DNA from: Pseudomonadota bacterium
Lineage (GTDB): Bacteria; Myxococcota; Polyangia; Polyangiales; Polyangiaceae
Direction of reading: 5' to 3'
Length of the DNA: 5,067 bases
Assembly (NCBI GenBank): GCA_023419055.1
Contig: JAEZYO010000860.1
Location: 1 to 5,067, forward strand
Translations under genes and position numbers: made by a program
Part shown: positions 1 through 5,067 of the stretch, in pieces
Layout: the number at the start of each line of letters is the position of its first letter
Position numbering within the stretch: position 1 is the first letter of the stretch
Notes under the pieces: generated by a model
What the model was told of the DNA's origin: nothing
The model's input: the letters and a program-made list of their open reading frames with translations, nothing else
Databases searched by the model: none

Positions 1-236
1 CCTCCGACCCCATCGAGATCTATCGTCATCACCCGGCATTTCGCGAGCTCCGCGACGCCGACGCGCTCACCGGCAAGTGCCACGCATGCGTGTACCGCAA
101 GCTGTGCGGCGGGTCGCGTGCGCGCGCCTACGCGATGACGCGGAGCTACACCGCGTCCGATCCACTTTGCGCCTACGTCCCACCGCAGTACTCGGGCGAG
201 CCGGAGAAGGTCATTCGACGCCTCGAGGTCGTGTGA
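1..236 (+). CDS. Radical SAM/SPASM protein, C-terminal fragment (AhbD/NirJ-like)
   Basis: Only the last 77 residues are inside the window; the start lies to the left. The frame runs from base 3 to the TGA at 234-236. The sequence shows a cysteine cluster C-x2-C-x5-C-x20-C (fragment residues 26, 29, 35 and 56) with the string CGGSRARAYA and a following DPLC. This is the auxiliary iron-sulfur cluster (SPASM/twitch) signature of radical SAM enzymes related to the haem-synthesis proteins AhbC/AhbD and NirJ and their many uncharacterised relatives. The SAM-binding CxxxCxxC motif would be in the missing N-terminal part, so it cannot be checked. The substrate is unknown: haem or haem d1 side-chain chemistry and peptide modification are both possible for this superfamily. 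The stop overlaps the GTG start of the next gene, pointing to translational coupling with the membrane protein downstream. Family assignment is fairly sure, precise function is not. Confidence 0.85.
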   Translation, partial: SDPIEIYRHHPAFRELRDADALTGKCHACVYRKLCGGSRARAYAMTRSYTASDPLCAYVPPQYSGEPEKVIRRLEVV

Positions 237-808
237 CGGCAGAGCTTCTGCCGCGCGAGCACGGCTTCTGGACCATGCTCGCTGCCGTCATCGTCACGGC
301 AACCCTGCGCAGCGGCATCTCCGCGGCTACGCTATTCACCGCACTCTCGGTGACGGCCTCTCTAGCAGTGCTGGGTGGGGTGCTCGGGCGCGCCGTTCGC
401 CGGCACGAAGCGTTGCAGCTCGGAGCGGCGGCGGTGATGGGGCTCGCCGGCGTTCCGATCGAGCTCGTGGCGCAGCTCCAGCCTGCGTCGATTTTCATGA
501 CGGCGCTCGCCTGGTCGGTCGTGTTTTCGGCGTCGGCTCTCCACGTGCGTTCGAGCTTCGCGCAGGCTTCGCGCAACCGCCGCGCGCAGGCGAGGGCGCT
601 GTCGCTCGGCGCCGTGGGCTTGCCGCTCGTCGCAGCGGCCTTTTTCGGGGTGACGAACCACGCTCCGCAAGCCGCGGCAGCGCTGGTAGCCGCCCTCGGC
701 TGCGCCGCGCTCGGTATCGCGAGGCCGGGCATCAAGCGCATGCGCGCCGTAGGTCTCTCCCTCGCGAGCGTCGCCTTCCTGGCCGCGCTCGCGCTCGCGC
801 TGCTCTAG
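233..808 (+). CDS. YwiC-like multi-pass membrane protein
   Basis: A 191-residue integral membrane protein. I chose the GTG at 233 rather than the longer open frame beginning at 77, because 233 overlaps the upstream stop by 4 bases (GTGA). It also places the family hallmark near the N-terminus: residues 7-13 read PREHGFW, the PREHGxW motif typical of YwiC-like proteins, and extra N-terminal residues would be out of place. About seven hydrophobic segments can be read, roughly at residues 13-25, 31-52, 60-81, 86-104, 121-141, 146-163 and 171-190, separated by Arg-rich loops (for example 112-121 and 164-171). The protein is somewhat shorter than the Bacillus YwiC protein as I remember it. The function of the family is unknown. 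Bacillus ywiC lies by the nitrate-respiration genes narK/fnr/narGHJI, and the radical SAM neighbour here resembles haem-modifying enzymes, so a link to anaerobic respiration or haem is a reasonable but unproven inference. Confidence 0.75.
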   Translation: MTAELLPREHGFWTMLAAVIVTATLRSGISAATLFTALSVTASLAVLGGVLGRAVRRHEALQLGAAAVMGLAGVPIELVAQLQPASIFMTALAWSVVFSASALHVRSSFAQASRNRRAQARALSLGAVGLPLVAAAFFGVTNHAPQAAAALVAALGCAALGIARPGIKRMRAVGLSLASVAFLAALALALL

Positions 809-820
809 CCCGCGTCGGGC
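808..820. terminator. Small GC hairpin between convergent genes
   Basis: The sequence gcccg-cgt-cgggc forms a 5-bp stem with a 3-base loop, starting at the last base of the upstream stop codon and lying in the 24-base gap between two convergent genes. Its position suits a two-way terminator. The stem is short and no T-tract follows on either strand, so this is only a weak candidate. Confidence 0.2.
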
Positions 821-832
821 GCGCTCCCGTGT

Positions 833-1837
833 TCAGTCCGCGTCACGGAGCCGGAGCAGACAGGCGGCCGTGTGAAACCCGAGCCCGAGCCCGACCATGA
901 GCACGTACGGCGTGTCCACCTCCGCGTAGCGGGCGGACAAGGAGACCGGCAAAGAAGCCAGCGTCATGTTGCCGAAGGTCTCCAGCGTATCCACCGTCTT
1001 CGCGGGGCGGATCTTCTTCTCCCAGCCTTCCACCAAGAGGCGCGACGCCTGGTGTCCCATGAGAGAGACCTGGCCCGAGGGTACTCGATGGACGTCCAGG
1101 AGCTCGAGCGCCCGCTCAGCAGGGACGTTCACTCCCCAATTCAGGAACACGTCGCGCATCTCGGAGGACATGTGGAACATGGGGCGTCCATCGGCGTCGT
1201 CGCTGATCTGACGAACCGGGACGTCGCCGGCGCGCGACGTCAGGCGCATCGTGCCGTACAGCCCACTATCGGTGTGAATGGAGTGACCGACGATCTCCAA
1301 GCCGAGCTGTCGGGAAGGTCGCAGGCCGACCACGGCCGCTCCCGCGCCGTCCCCGATGGAGGTACTGACCCCATCTCTATAGTCGACGCTGCTGCTCCAG
1401 CGCGCCCCGCAGGCGACGAGGCTATTTCGCCCCGACACTTCGGCTTCCAACTCGGCGAGACGCAGGCAATTGATGAAGGCGGTGAAGGGATCATCGACGG
1501 CGATCACCGGAACGCCACTCGGGAGGCTCAGGAGCTTGTGAACGGCATAAAGCTCGTTGGGAGCCGTATATTCGCTGACGGAGGCGTACCCGAGAAGGGC
1601 CCCCAATTCTCCGCCGTCGACCGCCGAGTGACTCAACGCCTGACGGGCTGCGTCCGCCATGAGCGTGGCGAGTGACTCTTCCGGATCGAGGATCCTGCGC
1701 TGGCAGTGCCCGGTGAAATACTCTCCGAAGTGCTTCGTTACTGCACCCGGCTCACCGTAGATACTATCCGTTTGTGTTCGAATCTTCGCAGGGACCTGGT
1801 GACCCAACCCGATGATGTACTTCTTGCGCTTCCCCAT
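833..1837 (-). CDS. Ketosynthase III (FabH-like) protein lacking the catalytic Cys
   Basis: A 334-residue protein, the normal length for FabH-type beta-ketoacyl-ACP synthase III (thiolase fold). Recognisable parts are an N-terminal IIGLGHQVP, the segment LLGYASVSEYTAPNEL (81-96), the IGDGAGAAVVG strand-loop (161-171), the His motif GHQASR (261-266), the Asn motif FGNMTLAS (288-295) and the C-terminal GLGLGFHTA (316-324). His262 and Asn290 match the second and third members of the Cys-His-Asn triad. The nucleophilic-elbow segment reads VDDPFTAF (114-121), where active enzymes have Cys followed by small residues, so Phe118 (codon TTC, 1484-1486) occupies the Cys position. The nearest Cys, 124, is six residues too far along. 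Standard Claisen condensation through an acyl-Cys is therefore unlikely. A decarboxylase, a Cys-independent acyltransferase or an acyl-binding or scaffold role are alternatives. The ATG start has a GAGAGGG about 11 bases upstream. It is monocistronic as far as can be seen, with no ACP, ketoreductase or chain-length partner in the window. Confidence 0.85.
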   Translation of the reverse strand: MGKRKKYIIGLGHQVPAKIRTQTDSIYGEPGAVTKHFGEYFTGHCQRRILDPEESLATLMADAARQALSHSAVDGGELGALLGYASVSEYTAPNELYAVHKLLSLPSGVPVIAVDDPFTAFINCLRLAELEAEVSGRNSLVACGARWSSSVDYRDGVSTSIGDGAGAAVVGLRPSRQLGLEIVGHSIHTDSGLYGTMRLTSRAGDVPVRQISDDADGRPMFHMSSEMRDVFLNWGVNVPAERALELLDVHRVPSGQVSLMGHQASRLLVEGWEKKIRPAKTVDTLETFGNMTLASLPVSLSARYAEVDTPYVLMVGLGLGFHTAACLLRLRDAD

Positions 1838-1872
1838 GTGAATGCACGCCCTCTCAGCTAGGTTGTTTCTTG

Positions 1873-1895
1873 GGCCTCAGCTTTTTCCTGAGGCC
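1873..1895. repeat. Perfect 8-bp inverted repeat upstream of the ketosynthase-like gene
   Basis: ggcctcag (1873-1880) and ctgaggcc (1888-1895) are perfect inverted copies around a 7-base loop. The element lies 36-58 bases upstream of the ketosynthase-like start codon, in the 263-bp spacer that separates it from the STAS-like gene (bases 1838-2100). No T-tract follows on either strand, so an operator or a 5'-leader hairpin fits better than an intrinsic terminator. Apart from this and a 6-bp hairpin at 2002-2018 (gagcgc/gcgctc), I see nothing else in the spacer. Confidence 0.5.
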
Positions 1896-2100
1896 GGGTC
1901 AGACGCCGCCCAATGGTATTCGTCGACCCAGGAGTCGCTCCGCGCACCCCTAGCCCCTCAATAGCATCATTCCCGTTTTCAAGAGTCCGGTTTCGCCGAC
2001 CGAGCGCTACGCGCGCTCAGACGCAGAAAAGTGAGGGAGCGGTAAAATCTGCGCGGACCTCACCTGAATAGGGGGCGTCTCGAACCGGAGCTGAACCGAA

Positions 2101-2523
2101 TCAGAAGACCGGCTTGGGAGGAGCGCTCACTGGCCCTCGCGCAAAGTGCAGCGCCTCGTCCTCGTTCATGGTGACGAAGAAGAGCGCGGACCCCTCGTCG
2201 CGCTTGACCCGGTTCACCTGGAGCACCCCGACCGGCGTCTGTAGCAAGACCGCGACCCGGGCGAAGCACTCCTGGAGCGCAGAGCGCAGCGCCCGAGTTG
2301 CCGCCTCGAAGGCCGGATCATTGCGCGGCGGAGCGAGTCGCAGGTCGACCACGACCCCGAAGCGCCGATGATAGGTCCGAAGCTTGCTCGTCACCTCTTC
2401 CGTCGAGCGGGAGATCGCCTCGGCCGAAGCGAAAGGGACGGCCGTCCGGCGCAGCACGACGACGCGCTCGTATCCGCTCTCGTCCATCAGCCAATGGTCG
2501 GAGGAGAGGAGCCTAATACGCAC
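2101..2523 (-). CDS. Small uncharacterised protein, STAS/SpoIIAA-like
   Basis: Encodes 140 residues from a GTG start at 2521-2523. The open frame extends upstream to a TTG at 2706, but those 61 extra residues are low-quality sequence. The GTG start has GGAG motifs 2 and 8 bases upstream and gives an N-terminus (VRIRLLSSDHW) that opens directly into a compact alpha/beta pattern. That pattern is a strand (VVVLRRTAVPF, about 21-31), a long helix (about 33-52), a hydrophobic strand (VVVDLR, 57-62), the loop RNDPAFE (67-73), a helix (74-87), a strand (VAVLLQTPVG, 90-99), then an acidic C-terminal helix (EDEALHFA). The order and the strand-then-helix phosphoacceptor-like loop recall STAS/SpoIIAA-like single-domain proteins found as hypothetical genes in high-GC Myxococcota. 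I see no catalytic motif, signal peptide or membrane segment, so a cytoplasmic binding or regulatory role is likely but unproven. The last residues (PVSAPPKPVF) look like a disordered tail. Confidence 0.65.
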   Translation of the reverse strand: MRIRLLSSDHWLMDESGYERVVVLRRTAVPFASAEAISRSTEEVTSKLRTYHRRFGVVVDLRLAPPRNDPAFEAATRALRSALQECFARVAVLLQTPVGVLQVNRVKRDEGSALFFVTMNEDEALHFARGPVSAPPKPVF

Positions 2524-2535
2524 GACTCCGACTCC
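2524..2535 (-). promoter_or_regulatory. Ribosome binding site that decides the GTG start
   Basis: On the minus strand, GGAG occurs twice (as ctcc at 2526-2529 and 2532-2535 on the plus strand). The distal copy is 8 bases from the GTG at 2521-2523, an ideal spacing. This supports the short form of the STAS-like protein over the longer TTG-started frame. Confidence 0.5.
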
Positions 2536-2580
2536 GGATCGTGGGTTCGTCCAATCGGGCCTTTGCCAAAGCTCCGGCAG

Positions 2581-2609
2581 CTTACAGGAAAGTCCTCGAC
2601 CGTGGTCCA
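2581..2609 (-). promoter_or_regulatory. Candidate sigma70-type promoter for the STAS-like gene
   Basis: Read on the minus strand, TGGACC (2604-2609) and TGTAAG (2581-2586) each match the -35 and -10 consensus at 4 of 6 bases, with an exact 17-bp spacer. Transcription would begin near 2574, leaving a leader of roughly 50 bases before the GTG. The matches are modest and the call rests on spacing and position only. Confidence 0.25.
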
Positions 2610-2697
2610 GTCCTTTGCTCTGCCGATTGACCTCCACGACCGTGTCGGACGGCGCGGCAGGACGCAACGTGGGACGAGCTCGTGTTTCCGGAGGAAG

Positions 2698-2730
2698 CAG
2701 CGTCAATTGTTAAACGTTGTCACGACGCTG
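2698..2730. repeat. Dyad around an AT-rich island
   Basis: cagcgtc (2698-2704) and gacgctg (2724-2730) are perfect 7-bp inverted copies flanking a 19-base AT-rich core that contains caattg, gttaaac and aacgtt. AT-rich sequence is rare in this window, so the site could be a protein-binding or promoter element. No gene clearly depends on it. Confidence 0.3.
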
Positions 2731-2915
2731 CCGCGAGGCCCCAGCCCCGCGGCGGCACAGACGATTTCCCCTGCGAGTGTCGGACCTTCCTTGCGTGACG
2801 CAGGGATCCGGTCGAGCCGAGCACGGGAGTCTCGAATGCGCGCCCGAGCCTCCTGGAACGTCGACCGGCTCGAGCAAGCGCGGTGCTCGCCCGCAGCACT
2901 CGCGCTTGCCGCGTC

Positions 2916-2979
2916 GGGTGACGAGCTCGTCATCCGGAAAGTGCCGACGAAGAGCTCGAAGTCGTGAAGCTCGTCACCC
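2916..2979. repeat. 11-bp inverted repeat with an embedded 12-bp palindrome
   Basis: gggtgacgagc (2916-2926) and gctcgtcaccc (2969-2979) are perfect inverted copies 42 bases apart. The left arm overlaps the perfect 12-bp palindrome GACGAGCTCGTC (2920-2931), and a further tcgtc/gacga pair lies inside the loop. The element sits in the gene-poor stretch downstream of the dehydrogenase and might fold as a 3' RNA structure. GAC/GAG-rich composition makes chance partial similarity common. Confidence 0.35.
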
Positions 2980-3020
2980 GTGAGTTCCAGTCGAAGCCGG
3001 GCGCGGGTGTTCGAGTTCGC

Positions 3021-3038
3021 GCTCCGGAGCGGGCCCGC
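3021..3038. repeat. Two overlapping 10-bp GC palindromes
   Basis: GCTCCGGAGC (3021-3030) and GCGGGCCCGC (3029-3038) are both perfect palindromes and overlap by two bases. They lie 50-67 bases beyond the stop of the dehydrogenase on its downstream side. They could help end transcription or stabilise the mRNA. High GC content makes such palindromes fairly common. Confidence 0.3.
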
Positions 3039-3087
3039 CGGGGAGGACGCCCCTTCCCGTTCCGCCCGGCGCGCTCCAGCGCAGCGC

Positions 3088-4110
3088 TCACTCGATTCGC
3101 ACGACGATCTTTCCGAAGTGCTTCCCCGAGTCGAGCTTGCCGAGCGCCTCGGCCGCGCGCTCGAGCGGGAATACCTCGTCGATGACAGGCTCGATGCGCA
3201 ATGCCTCGAGCGCCCGTGTCATCGCCTCGAACATCGAGGTCGAACCGACGCGCACGCCTTCGAGTCGCAAGGCCCGGAAAAGGACGGGGAGCGGGTCAAT
3301 CGTCAGGTCCATGCCGCCGAGCAGCCCGATGACGCTCACCACCCCACCGAGTTTCGTCGCCTTGAAGGACTCTGCGAGCGTGGGCGCGCCGCCGACGTCG
3401 ATGATCTGGTCCACGCCCTCCCCTCCCGTGAGCTCGAGCACCCGTTCGTGCCAGGCGGGCGTCTCACGGTAGTTGATGACATCGGACACGCCGAGCGCGG
3501 CCTTCAGACGCTCGAGCTTCGCCGCGCTCGACGACGTGGCGATGACGCGTAATCCCTCGGCGCGCGCGAACTGTGCGGCAAAGAGCGAAACGCCACCGGT
3601 ACCCTGCACGAGCACGCTGCCGCCAGGCATTACGCGGCGCGGCAGCTCGAAGAGGGCATTCCAGGCCGTGACGGCGGCGCACGGAAGCGTCGAGGCTGCC
3701 TCGTACGAAAGATACGACGGGAGCCGTACGATTCCTGAAGCGGACAGCACCGCGTACTCCGCCAGCACCCCATCGTTGGCGTAGAGCCCCAAGGTGTCCC
3801 GATCGTGCTCGGGCTTGATGGAGCCCGCGTGCCACGTGGGGTAGTACGCGGCGGCGACGCGATCACCGACCTTCCAACCGCGAACCCCCGAACCGAGCTC
3901 GACGATCTCCCCGGCCCCGTCGGAGAGCGCGATGATACCGGGGTGCGGCGCGCCATACAGGTTCCTCGCCGCCATGAGGTCGCGGTAGTTGAGCGAGGCG
4001 GCGTGGACGCGGACGAGCACCTGACCGGGCCCGGGCTTGGGTGCCGGCCGTTCGGTGAGTTGCCACGCCTCGGTGCTCTTTCCAGGTTCGTGAATGACGA
4101 CAGCTTTCAT
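3088..4110 (-). CDS. Zinc-independent medium-chain dehydrogenase/reductase (quinone oxidoreductase-like)
   Basis: A 340-residue NAD(P)-dependent oxidoreductase of the medium-chain dehydrogenase/reductase superfamily, of full family length. The N-terminal GroES-like domain (about 1-125) carries SLNYRDLMAARNLYG (39-53), GAGEIVELGSGVRGWKVGDRV (65-85) and DGVLAEYAV (113-121). The zinc-ligand Cys and His residues of classical alcohol dehydrogenases are absent from these positions, so it should be zinc-independent. LPCAAVTAWNALF (142-154) leads into the Rossmann fold with GTGGVSLFAAQ (170-180). The Ser-rich end of the second strand (TSSS, 192-195, then Lys198) suggests a preference for NADPH, which is inference. 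The C-terminus ends HFGKIVVRIE, typical of this group. The substrate cannot be told; quinones, enones and alcohols are all possible. The ATG at 4108-4110 has AGGTG about 9 bases upstream. It is divergent from the LysR gene with 77 bp between them and is that regulator's likely target. Confidence 0.9.
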   Translation of the reverse strand: MKAVVIHEPGKSTEAWQLTERPAPKPGPGQVLVRVHAASLNYRDLMAARNLYGAPHPGIIALSDGAGEIVELGSGVRGWKVGDRVAAAYYPTWHAGSIKPEHDRDTLGLYANDGVLAEYAVLSASGIVRLPSYLSYEAASTLPCAAVTAWNALFELPRRVMPGGSVLVQGTGGVSLFAAQFARAEGLRVIATSSSAAKLERLKAALGVSDVINYRETPAWHERVLELTGGEGVDQIIDVGGAPTLAESFKATKLGGVVSVIGLLGGMDLTIDPLPVLFRALRLEGVRVGSTSMFEAMTRALEALRIEPVIDEVFPLERAAEALGKLDSGKHFGKIVVRIE

Positions 4111-4166
4111 GGGAAAGACACCTAGTTTCGTGCGCGCCCGTCCTGTAGTCCTCGAAACGGAATGAC

Positions 4167-4189
4167 ATTCGTGCCATTTCGGAACGAAT
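4167..4189. promoter_or_regulatory. LysR-type operator (T-N11-A dyad) overlapping the regulator start
   Basis: ATTCGT (4167-4172) and ACGAAT (4184-4189) are perfect 6-bp inverted arms separated by exactly 11 bases, giving the T-N11-A LysR box. Pairing continues inward after one mismatch (cc 4174-4175 with gg 4181-4182), so 8 of 9 positions match around a 5-base centre. The right arm overlaps the ATG of the LysR gene at 4188, and the centre lies about 68 bases upstream of the dehydrogenase start. This suits self-repression of the regulator and control of the divergent gene. A second, overlapping imperfect dyad (cgaaacgg 4153-4160 with ccatttcg 4174-4181) may be a further contact site. Confidence 0.65.
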
Positions 4190-5067
4190 GAGCCAGCTCG
4201 AAGCGATCGAGTATTTCGTGTGGACGGTCGAGGCCGGGAGCTTTGCAGCCGCGGCGCGGCGCCTCGGCGTCACCCCATCGGCGGTGAGCCGCAAGGTCGC
4301 ACGGCTCGAGGAAGAGCTCGGCGTGCCGCTCCTTGCTCGCACGACGCGCTCGCTGACCCTGACGCACGACGGGGACGCCTTCCACGTCCGCTGCCTGCGC
4401 ATCCTCGAAGAGCTGAGCGAGGCGCGCGACGCGCTCGCCCGCGTTCGCAAGAAACCCTCCGGCTTGCTTCGTATCGAGGCGCCGCTCGCGCTCGGACGCG
4501 TCGTGATCGCCGCGAGTTTGAGCGAATTTTTCAAGCGCTATCCAGACATCGACGTCGCGTTGACGCTACGAGACGTGCTCGTCGATCCGTTCGTCGAGGG
4601 CAGCGACGTCCTCGTCCGCATCGGGGCGCTCCGGGACTCCTCGCTCATGGCGCGGCGCCTCGGCGAGAGCCGCGTCGTGGTGTGTGGTTCGCCCGCGTAC
4701 CTGCGACAGCATGGAACGCCGAAGAGCCCCGCGGACCTGACGAACCATCAGTGTCTCGCGTACCTCGGCCCGGAAGGCCCGAGGAGCTGGCGCTTCCTCT
4801 CCGGCGACAAGCTCATCGAGATATCCCCGAAGGGGACTCTTCAGGTCAACGACGCCGACGTGCTCGCCATGCACGCGCGCACCGGGCGCGGCCTCGTGCT
4901 CCTGTTCGACTTCCTGGTCGCGGAGGACATCGCTCGCGGCAAGCTCGTGACCGTGCTCGACGCTTACGCTCCGCCGGCCTGGCCCATCCACGCGCTCTAC
5001 CCGAAGAACCGGCAGCTCGTACCGAAGGTCTCCGTACTTCTCGACTTCTTGAGCGGAGTGTTCCGAG
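4188..5067 (+). CDS. LysR-family transcriptional regulator (C-terminal end cut off)
   Basis: The frame opens at ATG 4188 and is still open at the right edge, giving 293 residues of a family that is usually about 300 long, so only a few residues are missing. The N-terminus MSQLEAIEYFVWTVEAGSF followed by AAARRLGVTPSAVSRKVARLEEELGVPLLARTTRS is the classic LysR winged helix-turn-helix (about 3-60). The linker helix follows (about 61-88). The co-inducer-binding domain starts around GLLRIEAPLALGR (about 92-104) and includes DVLVRIGALRDSSLMARRLGES (about 142-163) and SPAYLRQHGTPKSPADL. These match the CrgA/DmlR-like subgroup that often sits beside oxidoreductase genes. It should bind the dyad overlapping its own start and control the divergent dehydrogenase. 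The effector is unknown. The ribosome binding site is weak (GGA about 4 bases upstream), perhaps because the space is shared with the operator. Confidence 0.93.
   Translation, partial: MSQLEAIEYFVWTVEAGSFAAAARRLGVTPSAVSRKVARLEEELGVPLLARTTRSLTLTHDGDAFHVRCLRILEELSEARDALARVRKKPSGLLRIEAPLALGRVVIAASLSEFFKRYPDIDVALTLRDVLVDPFVEGSDVLVRIGALRDSSLMARRLGESRVVVCGSPAYLRQHGTPKSPADLTNHQCLAYLGPEGPRSWRFLSGDKLIEISPKGTLQVNDADVLAMHARTGRGLVLLFDFLVAEDIARGKLVTVLDAYAPPAWPIHALYPKNRQLVPKVSVLLDFLSGVFR

Larger units (their letters stand above)
2524..3087. other. Long stretch without a convincing gene
   Basis: About 560 bases lie between the start of the STAS-like gene and the end of the dehydrogenase. Open frames exist on both strands, as expected at this GC content, but none shows a recognisable domain or a ribosome binding site, and codon third positions are not consistently GC-rich. 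One minus-strand frame stays open from the stop at 2703 back to about 3090, yet has no ATG, GTG or TTG start except the ATG at 2931-2933. Its stretch at 2934-2996 reads like protein (TGDELHDFELFVGTF) and then turns into low-complexity Ser/Ala/Arg. This could be a decayed gene remnant or chance. The stretch also holds the inverted repeats listed separately and an AT-rich island at 2704-2720. Confidence 0.5.

Noticed and set aside
77..232. N-terminal extension of the YwiC-like frame back to ATG 77
   Set aside because: It overlaps the conserved cysteine region of the radical SAM gene in another frame, and the PREHGFW family motif belongs near the true N-terminus.
872..1675. A 267-residue plus-strand open frame over the ketosynthase-like gene
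   Set aside because: It is antisense to a clearly recognised full-length family member, shows no domain of its own, and such shadow frames are expected in high-GC DNA.
2524..2706. 61-residue upstream extension of the STAS-like protein to a TTG start
   Set aside because: The extension has no recognisable structure, while the GTG at 2521-2523 has a well-spaced GGAG and begins directly with the folded domain.
2368..2967. A 199-residue plus-strand open frame across the gap
   Set aside because: Its first part is antisense to the STAS-like gene, the rest is Arg/Ser-rich without motifs, and no ribosome binding site supports its start.
2524..3087. tRNA or CRISPR-like structure in the gene-poor stretch
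   Set aside because: I found no GGTTCGA-type T-arm with matching acceptor arms and no regularly spaced direct repeats.
4160..4181. Possible sigma54 promoter on the minus strand (TGGCACG in the divergent spacer)
   Set aside because: The -24-like half is good, but the required GC of the -12 element is absent at the right spacing.

Overview
The window is high-GC DNA with tightly packed genes, GTG starts and GC-rich third codon positions. Together with the gene types, this fits a myxobacterium-like (Myxococcota/Polyangia-type) or other high-GC bacterial chromosome. That placement is inference; there is no rRNA or other marker here to fix the taxon.

Layout. Bases 1-808 (+) hold the end of a radical SAM/SPASM protein of the AhbD/NirJ type. 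It overlaps by 4 bases a small multi-pass membrane protein of the YwiC-like family, so the two look like one translationally coupled unit. Bases 833-1837 (-) hold a stand-alone ketosynthase III (FabH-like) protein, convergent with the first unit. It keeps the His and Asn of the active site but has Phe where the catalytic Cys should be. Bases 1838-2100 are intergenic with one strong inverted repeat. Bases 2101-2523 (-) hold a small single-domain protein of an uncharacterised type that resembles STAS/SpoIIAA-like proteins. Bases 2524-3087 are a stretch of more than 500 nt without a convincing gene, containing several palindromes. Bases 3088-4110 (-) hold a zinc-independent medium-chain dehydrogenase/reductase (quinone oxidoreductase-like). 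It is divergent from a LysR-type regulator starting at 4188 (+), which runs off the right edge nearly complete.

How the genes fit together. The dehydrogenase and the LysR gene share a 77-bp divergent intergenic region. In it, a 6-bp perfect dyad with the T-N11-A spacing of LysR operators overlaps the regulator's start codon, a classic arrangement for a self-regulating LysR protein controlling its divergent neighbour. The radical SAM/YwiC pair is probably the tail of a longer operon to the left. The ketosynthase-like and STAS-like genes show no clear functional link to their neighbours. The two most notable observations are the Cys-less ketosynthase and the clear LysR operator.
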